Below, piece by piece: positions 59,791-64,000 of a stretch of 64,000 nt of DNA. Numbering within the stretch: the stretch's first letter is position 1; each line of letters starts with the position of its first letter. The DNA comes from Acidobacteriota bacterium. GTDB taxonomy: Bacteria > Acidobacteriota > Thermoanaerobaculia > Multivoradales > Multivoraceae. The notes below the pieces were generated by a model that saw nothing but the letters and a program-made list of their open reading frames with translations, searched no databases and had not been told where the DNA came from. Made by a program: the position numbers and the translations under genes. The stretch is from assembly GCA_028875725.1 (NCBI GenBank), contig JAPPCR010000006.1:1309786-1373785 (forward strand), given 5' to 3'.

Positions 59791-61818
59791 CTACGGTGGG
59801 CGGCAGCCGTCCGGGAAGGCGGTCGCGTCGGTGATCGCCGAGGCCGGCATACTGGGTTCGTTCCGGTACTCCCTCTCGACGCCCGTCACCGTGTCGGTCA
59901 CGCGAATGCTGTAGCCGACGTCCGTCGTCGAGGCGCCGTAGACCCAGACGTGGCCGTTCAGGGCGCAGCCGTCCAGCACCTTGACGAGGACCTCCCAATT
60001 GTCCGCGTCGAAGAACCAGAACAGGCCCGCGTCCCGCGTTGCGGAGCTGGCGGCGCTTGCCGCTCCGGTCCGGCCGTTTTCGTCCAGCCAGGTGACCCTT
60101 ATGCTGTAGCGGGCGTCATGGAGACAGACGGTGTTCCCGTCCGCCTCACAACTGCCGTTGCCGCCGTTCTCCGGGTCGTCGGCCGCCTGGACGACCAGGA
60201 AGACCGCGCTGACCGCGCCCCAGTTGCCGTCGGCATCCTTCGCTCGAACGAAGACCGTGTGCCGGCCGGCCTCCAGGTCGGAGGTGTCGATGGTCGCGGT
60301 CGCCGACTCCGAACTGCTGTCGAAGGAGCCGTCGGTTGCGGAGATGCCGCTTGCAACCGCTCCCGTCTTCCAGGGAGGAGTGTCGATGGTGTACTCGCCC
60401 GCGGCGATGGCCTGGCTTGATTCCGCGCCGTTGCTGTTCTGGTACCGGGTGTCGTCGAAGGTCGCGGAGAGGCGGACGGACGATCCCGCCGCGACGCCGG
60501 TCGTTGACGCGCGGCCGCTCAGACTCAGCTCTCGAACGTCGGGGCCTGCTGGAGTCAGATACGGCGTCCGCGCCACCTTGAAGGCGTAGAGCAGCGACTC
60601 GAGGTTGCCATCGAGGATCGAGCGTTCGAAGTCGTCGCAGTCCTGAAAGAAGGTCGTCCCCAGTTCGTAGAGAAAGGAAGCGACTCCCAGTTCGCCGTAG
60701 GAGTAATCGAGGGTCGTACCGGTTGCGGGATAGAACCCGATTCCCTGAATCGGAAGGTAGTCGTTGAAGAACGCGAGCTTGCGGCCAAGCGTCTGCAGTG
60801 CGGTCGCGTTTGGCGCGCCTTCGTACGTGTGTATCCAAGGCCACAGAACGAGGCGGCCGTGGCTGTGGATGTCGAGATAGAGGCCGCTCGTTCCGGGGTG
60901 CGCCGGGTCGCTTTCCGCCGGTCCCTGTGCGCCGGGGAAGAGCCTCCGCATGTAGTTCGCGACGGCTCTCGTCTCGGGTTCCGAAGCGGGGCCGGGCCCG
61001 CGGAAGGTCTGCGAACAGTCGTTGTCGCTCGATCCGCCGGGGTGGTGCCACGCGAGGGCGAAGTTGCGGTTCAGGTCGACGCCCGGGTAGTCGGCGGGGC
61101 AGTGGTTCGTGTTGTGGTTCTTCCTCCAGAGCAACCCCTCCTCGGCGCGCTTCCGCCCGTCCGGATTCGCCTGCAGCAGGAGGTGGACTTCCTGATGGTC
61201 CAGCAGCCACCGCACGTCCGCATCCGTTTCGTAGGAGTCGACCAGGTACTCGGCGAAGCGCAGGGCGAGTTCAGCCGTCGCGTACTCGCGGGCATGAAGA
61301 GCGGCCGTGATCAGGAGCGCGGGTTTCTCGCCGGACGTAGCGGAGTTCCTCAGACGCAACACCATGAGGCGGTAGCCCACCGACGCGTCGCGTGTCCTTT
61401 TCCAGGACCTGCCGACGGGATACCAGGTCGCAAGAGTCGGGTGCCGGGCAACGATCGCCCGGGCACTTGCGTAGGTTTCCTCGACGGTGCGATAGCAGGG
61501 GAAGCCCGCGATCGTTCCCCGGGGCACCACAACCGGCCGTTCGGAACGGCGCGTCACCTCGAGGTAGTCGTCGTCTTCGACCACCCGAAGGCCTGCCTGC
61601 CGGGCCGCCTCGATGTCTTCGTCGGTGGCTCGCAGGACGATGTAGCCCTTCTCGTACTCGGACTCCAGAGCTTCGAGCGACATGACGGCTCTGGCCGCGG
61701 TGAGCGGGTCTTCGAAGTAGGCGCGTACCACCCGGGCGCTGCCGGGGCGCTCGGGTTCCTGCGCCGGGAGCGCCGCGGTGGTCGCCAGAACGGTCGACAG
61801 GACGAGAATGCGGCTCAC
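59791..61818 (-). CDS. Secreted M14 zinc carboxypeptidase with unnamed C-terminal domain
   Basis: 675 residues from GTG 61818, which gives a clean signal peptide (SRILVLSTVLATTAALPAQ). A propeptide-like segment comes first. The M14 domain follows: 'ITAALHAREYATAELALRF' (His and Glu zinc ligands), 'QANPDGRKRAE' with 'VDLNRNFALAWH' (substrate Arg/Asn), 'YLDIHSHGRLVLWPW' (zinc His) and 'FLYELGTTFFQ' (catalytic Glu). A beta-rich domain ('ESATATIDTSDLEAGRHTVF') is next, then a 110-residue C-terminal domain ('GLFWFFDADNWEVLVKVLDG', 'DVGYSIRVTDTVTGVEREY') homologous to that of the spondin protein. It is divergent from the succinate dehydrogenase genes by 154 bp. Confidence 0.88.
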   Translation of the reverse strand: MSRILVLSTVLATTAALPAQEPERPGSARVVRAYFEDPLTAARAVMSLEALESEYEKGYIVLRATDEDIEAARQAGLRVVEDDDYLEVTRRSERPVVVPRGTIAGFPCYRTVEETYASARAIVARHPTLATWYPVGRSWKRTRDASVGYRLMVLRLRNSATSGEKPALLITAALHAREYATAELALRFAEYLVDSYETDADVRWLLDHQEVHLLLQANPDGRKRAEEGLLWRKNHNTNHCPADYPGVDLNRNFALAWHHPGGSSDNDCSQTFRGPGPASEPETRAVANYMRRLFPGAQGPAESDPAHPGTSGLYLDIHSHGRLVLWPWIHTYEGAPNATALQTLGRKLAFFNDYLPIQGIGFYPATGTTLDYSYGELGVASFLYELGTTFFQDCDDFERSILDGNLESLLYAFKVARTPYLTPAGPDVRELSLSGRASTTGVAAGSSVRLSATFDDTRYQNSNGAESSQAIAAGEYTIDTPPWKTGAVASGISATDGSFDSSSESATATIDTSDLEAGRHTVFVRAKDADGNWGAVSAVFLVVQAADDPENGGNGSCEADGNTVCLHDARYSIRVTWLDENGRTGAASAASSATRDAGLFWFFDADNWEVLVKVLDGCALNGHVWVYGASTTDVGYSIRVTDTVTGVEREYRNEPSMPASAITDATAFPDGCRPP

Positions 61819-61972
61819 CTGAACCGCGATTCGATCACAGTGTGTCGTCCCCGCCCATTCGCGGATCCCGGGGTCGATCGGGACTCGGCTTGTGGCTATG
61901 ATCACCGCCGGGCCGACCGTGGCCCTCACTCGCGCACTTCCATCCAGCGACCCAGAGAGGACAGAATCCGAG

Positions 61973-62773
61973 ATGGCCATCTCCGCCGCGCTGAAGCGGC
62001 GATCGTTCGGTGAAACCCAGCGCCAGGACGCCTGGTGGCTGCAGCCGGGCGCCGTTGTCGTGGGCCTGGGGCTCGCGAGCGTCTACGCGACCTGGGCGGC
62101 GCTTCAGGCCGATCACTACGTATTCGGCGGCTACCTGTCGCCGCTGTACTCGCCCGAGGTCTTCGGCCTCTCGCACCATGCCTGGTTCGAGGGCTTCCCG
62201 AGCTGGTGGCCGAGCTTCGTTCCCCAGTCGCCGGCGCTGTTCATCCTGATCCTGCCGCTGGGGTTCCGCGCCACCTGCTACTACTACCGCGGCGCGTACT
62301 ACAAGGCGTTCTGGGCCGATCCGCCGGCCTGCGCGGTCGGTGAGCCGCGCAACGCCTACCGGGGCGAGAACTCCTTTCCGCTGATCGTCCAGAACATCCA
62401 CCGCTACTTCCTGTTCGCGATGATGGCCTGGATCTTCGTCTTCTTCCCGATTGACGTGTACCGGGCGTTCGAGTTCGAGACGGCGTCCGGCGGCCACGCC
62501 TTCGGCATCGGCATCGGGTCCTTTGTTCTCCTGATCAACTGGCTCCTGCTGAGCGGCTACGCGTTGGGCTGCCACTCGACGCGCCATGTGATCGGCGGCT
62601 TCCGCAACGTGATGGCGGGGAGGCCGTTCCAGAGCGCCTGCTACCGCTGCGTCTCCTGCCTGAACCGCAAGCACATGGCCTGGGCCTGGCTCAGCCTGAT
62701 CTGGGTCACGTTCTCCGACATCTACGTCCGGTTGTGCTCGATGGGCGTCTGGACCGACTTCAGGATCCTCTGA
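61973..62773 (+). CDS. sdhC: Succinate dehydrogenase/fumarate reductase membrane anchor, five-helix type
   Basis: A 266-residue protein from ATG 61973 with five membrane helices (about 24-42, 86-104, 144-165, 181-200 and 230-248). 'GFRATCYYYRGAYYKAFWAD' and 'LIVQNIHRYFLFAMMAWIFV' are typical of the single-subunit cytochrome b-like anchors seen in Actinobacteria, Myxococcota and Acidobacteriota SDH. His residues in helices 3 and 4 could hold heme b. It anchors the flavoprotein and iron-sulfur subunits and hands electrons to quinone. Its TGA overlaps the sdhA start (TGATG). Confidence 0.85.
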   Translation: MAISAALKRRSFGETQRQDAWWLQPGAVVVGLGLASVYATWAALQADHYVFGGYLSPLYSPEVFGLSHHAWFEGFPSWWPSFVPQSPALFILILPLGFRATCYYYRGAYYKAFWADPPACAVGEPRNAYRGENSFPLIVQNIHRYFLFAMMAWIFVFFPIDVYRAFEFETASGGHAFGIGIGSFVLLINWLLLSGYALGCHSTRHVIGGFRNVMAGRPFQSACYRCVSCLNRKHMAWAWLSLIWVTFSDIYVRLCSMGVWTDFRIL

Positions 62774-64000
62774 TGGAGCAGACACCCCACGAGTACGACG
62801 TGCTGGTGGTCGGCGCGGGCGGCGCCGGCCTGCGCGCCGCGATCGAAGCCTCGGCCGCGGGCGCCTCCTGCGGCGTGATCTGCAAGTCCCTGCTCGGCAA
62901 GGCGCACACGGTGATGGCCGAGGGCGGCATGGCGGCTGCTATCGGCAACGTGGACGAGCGTGACGACTGGAAGGTCCACGTCACGGACACGCTGCGGGGC
63001 GGCCAGTACCTGAGCAGCCCGAAGATGGCCGAGATCCACGCCAAGGAGGCGCCGGAGCGGGCGCTGGAGCTCGAGGCCTGGGGGGCCCTGTTCGACCGCA
63101 CGAAGGATGGCCGCATCCTGCAGCGGAACTTCGGGGGCCACCGTTACCCGCGCCTCGCCCACGTCGGCGATCGCACAGGGCTCGAGATGATCCGGACGCT
63201 GCAGGATCACGGTATCCATCGGGGCATCGACTTTCACATGGAGTACACGGTGTTCCGGCTGCTGCTCGACGATGGCCGGGTCGCTGGCGCCCTCGCCTAC
63301 GACCGCGAACGCGGCCGGTTCCGGGTGTACCGGGCGAAGTCGGTCGTGCTGGCCACCGGCGGCATCGGCCGCGCCTTCAAGATCACCAGCAACAGCTGGG
63401 AGTACACCGGCGACGGCCACACCCTCGCCTACGACGCCGGTGCCGACCTGATCGACATGGAGTTCGTCCAGTTCCACCCGACCGGGATGGTCTGGCCTCC
63501 GAGCGTGCGCGGGATCCTGGTCACCGAAGGCGTGCGCGGCGAGGGCGGGATTCTCCTGAACTCGGACGGCGACCGGTTCCTGTTCGACGAGATCCCGGCT
63601 CTCTACAAGGATCAGACCGCGGACAGCGCAGAGGAGGGCTGGCGTTACGTCGTCGGCGACCGCGACGCGCGGCGCCCGCCGGAGCTCCTGACCCGCGACC
63701 ACGTTGCCCGCTGCATCGTCAACCAGATCAAGTCCGGCAAGGGCTCGCCTCACGGCGGCGTCTACCTGGACATCGCCTGGATCAAGGAGAAGATCAGCAA
63801 CTCCGAGGAGCACATCAGGAAGAAGCTCCCGTCGATGTACCACCAGTTCAAGGAACTGGCCGGACTCGACATCACGAAGGAGAGGATGGAGGTCGGGCCG
63901 ACGACGCACTACGTGATGGGCGGTGTGCGGGTGGACGCCGAGAGCCAGATGTCGACCGTGCCAGGTCTGTACGCCGCCGGTGAGTGTGCGGCCGGACTCC
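62773..64000 (+). CDS. sdhA: Succinate dehydrogenase flavoprotein subunit (partial, 3' end outside window)
   Basis: The first 409 residues of a protein normally near 600. FAD motif 'VLVVGAGGAGLRAAIEA' and the covalent-flavin His in 'GKAHTVMAEGGMAAA' are present. The dicarboxylate site 'EFVQFHPTGMVWPP', 'TEGVRGEGGILLN', the active-site Arg in 'TRDHVARCIV', and 'HYVMGGVRVD' follow. It oxidises succinate to fumarate. It is translationally coupled to the anchor gene. sdhB is expected just outside the right edge. Confidence 0.96.
   Translation, partial: MEQTPHEYDVLVVGAGGAGLRAAIEASAAGASCGVICKSLLGKAHTVMAEGGMAAAIGNVDERDDWKVHVTDTLRGGQYLSSPKMAEIHAKEAPERALELEAWGALFDRTKDGRILQRNFGGHRYPRLAHVGDRTGLEMIRTLQDHGIHRGIDFHMEYTVFRLLLDDGRVAGALAYDRERGRFRVYRAKSVVLATGGIGRAFKITSNSWEYTGDGHTLAYDAGADLIDMEFVQFHPTGMVWPPSVRGILVTEGVRGEGGILLNSDGDRFLFDEIPALYKDQTADSAEEGWRYVVGDRDARRPPELLTRDHVARCIVNQIKSGKGSPHGGVYLDIAWIKEKISNSEEHIRKKLPSMYHQFKELAGLDITKERMEVGPTTHYVMGGVRVDAESQMSTVPGLYAAGECAAGL

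Noticed and set aside
61818..61980. N-terminal extension of the M14 carboxypeptidase to 61980
   Set aside because: It would overlap the succinate dehydrogenase anchor start and place 54 residues before a clean signal peptide. GTG 61818 fits export.

Overview
The window is a dense, GC-rich (roughly two-thirds G+C by eye) bacterial chromosome segment with about 50 protein genes, no recognisable rRNA or tRNA gene, and no insertion sequence or CRISPR array. The gene mix includes Alternative Complex III fused to an aa3-type oxidase cluster, DUF1553/DUF1501 'planctomycete-style' cytochromes, PVC-type heme proteins, sulfatases, a GH109-like enzyme, a five-helix succinate dehydrogenase anchor and a tricarballylate-dehydrogenase-like flavoprotein. 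This points to an aerobic, glycan-degrading member of the Acidobacteriota or a relative. That placement is inference; no marker was aligned.

Layout. 1-3.7 kb: an RND efflux pump (partial) with its membrane-fusion protein and a GbsR/MarR-type regulator, all leftward. 3.8-9.1 kb: a TMEM220-like membrane protein, a cytochrome c/copper-monooxygenase-like secreted protein, and smc. 9.3-12.1 kb: a pyrR-pyrB-pyrC operon joined by GTGA stop/start overlaps. 12.1-16.5 kb: a short-chain dehydrogenase carrying a perfect in-frame 339-bp tandem duplication, a TcuA-like flavoprotein, an M23 peptidase and a HAD hydrolase. 16.6-25.8 kb: the respiratory block, with actC-actD-actF (no actA, actB or actE here), then cytochrome oxidase subunits I, III, IV, a small CxxC membrane protein and II. 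Two paralogous cupredoxin-like proteins sit at the edge and in the middle of the block. 25.9-30.6 kb: a GH109-like oxidoreductase/glycosidase, a glycosyltransferase that appears to begin at CTG, a methyltransferase and an LLM flavin oxidoreductase. 30.6-36.0 kb: an inverted-repeat element, then a DUF1553 multiheme protein translationally coupled to a DUF1501 protein. 36.0-40.4 kb: a small membrane protein, an ammonium transporter, and a secreted amidohydrolase coupled to a CmcJ/NvfI-type oxygenase. 40.5-50.1 kb: a cytochrome c fused to a PhoD-like domain that has lost its metal ligands, a Tm-1-like (UPF0261) protein, a PVC-type heme protein, two sulfatases and a chorismate mutase. 50.2-55.6 kb: 1-Cys peroxiredoxin, BolA, two secreted or anchored proteins, a NahK-like kinase, and an SPFH/ribbon-helix-helix gene pair behind a large palindrome. 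55.8-64.0 kb: rpoD, DUF72, a MATE transporter, an M14 carboxypeptidase, and the first two succinate dehydrogenase genes (sdhA runs off the end).

How it fits together. SDH feeds quinol to ACIII, which passes electrons through cytochromes or the cupredoxin-like proteins to the oxidase. Two sulfatases, a GH109-like enzyme and a NahK-like N-acetylhexosamine kinase together suggest use of sulfated amino-sugar glycans. Secreted peptidase, spondin-domain and heme proteins complete an outward-facing catabolic lifestyle. Genes are packed tightly: four convergent pairs have 0 to -4 bp spacing, and many operon neighbours overlap by 1-4 bp.

Most notable items: oxidase subunit I lacks the K-channel lysine, which is replaced by isoleucine at residue 362; a systematic loss of metal ligands in the cytochrome c-PhoD fusion; the exact duplication of the catalytic half of the short-chain dehydrogenase; an unnamed C-terminal domain shared by the spondin protein and the M14 carboxypeptidase; and a split ACIII locus with a duplicated cupredoxin-like protein.
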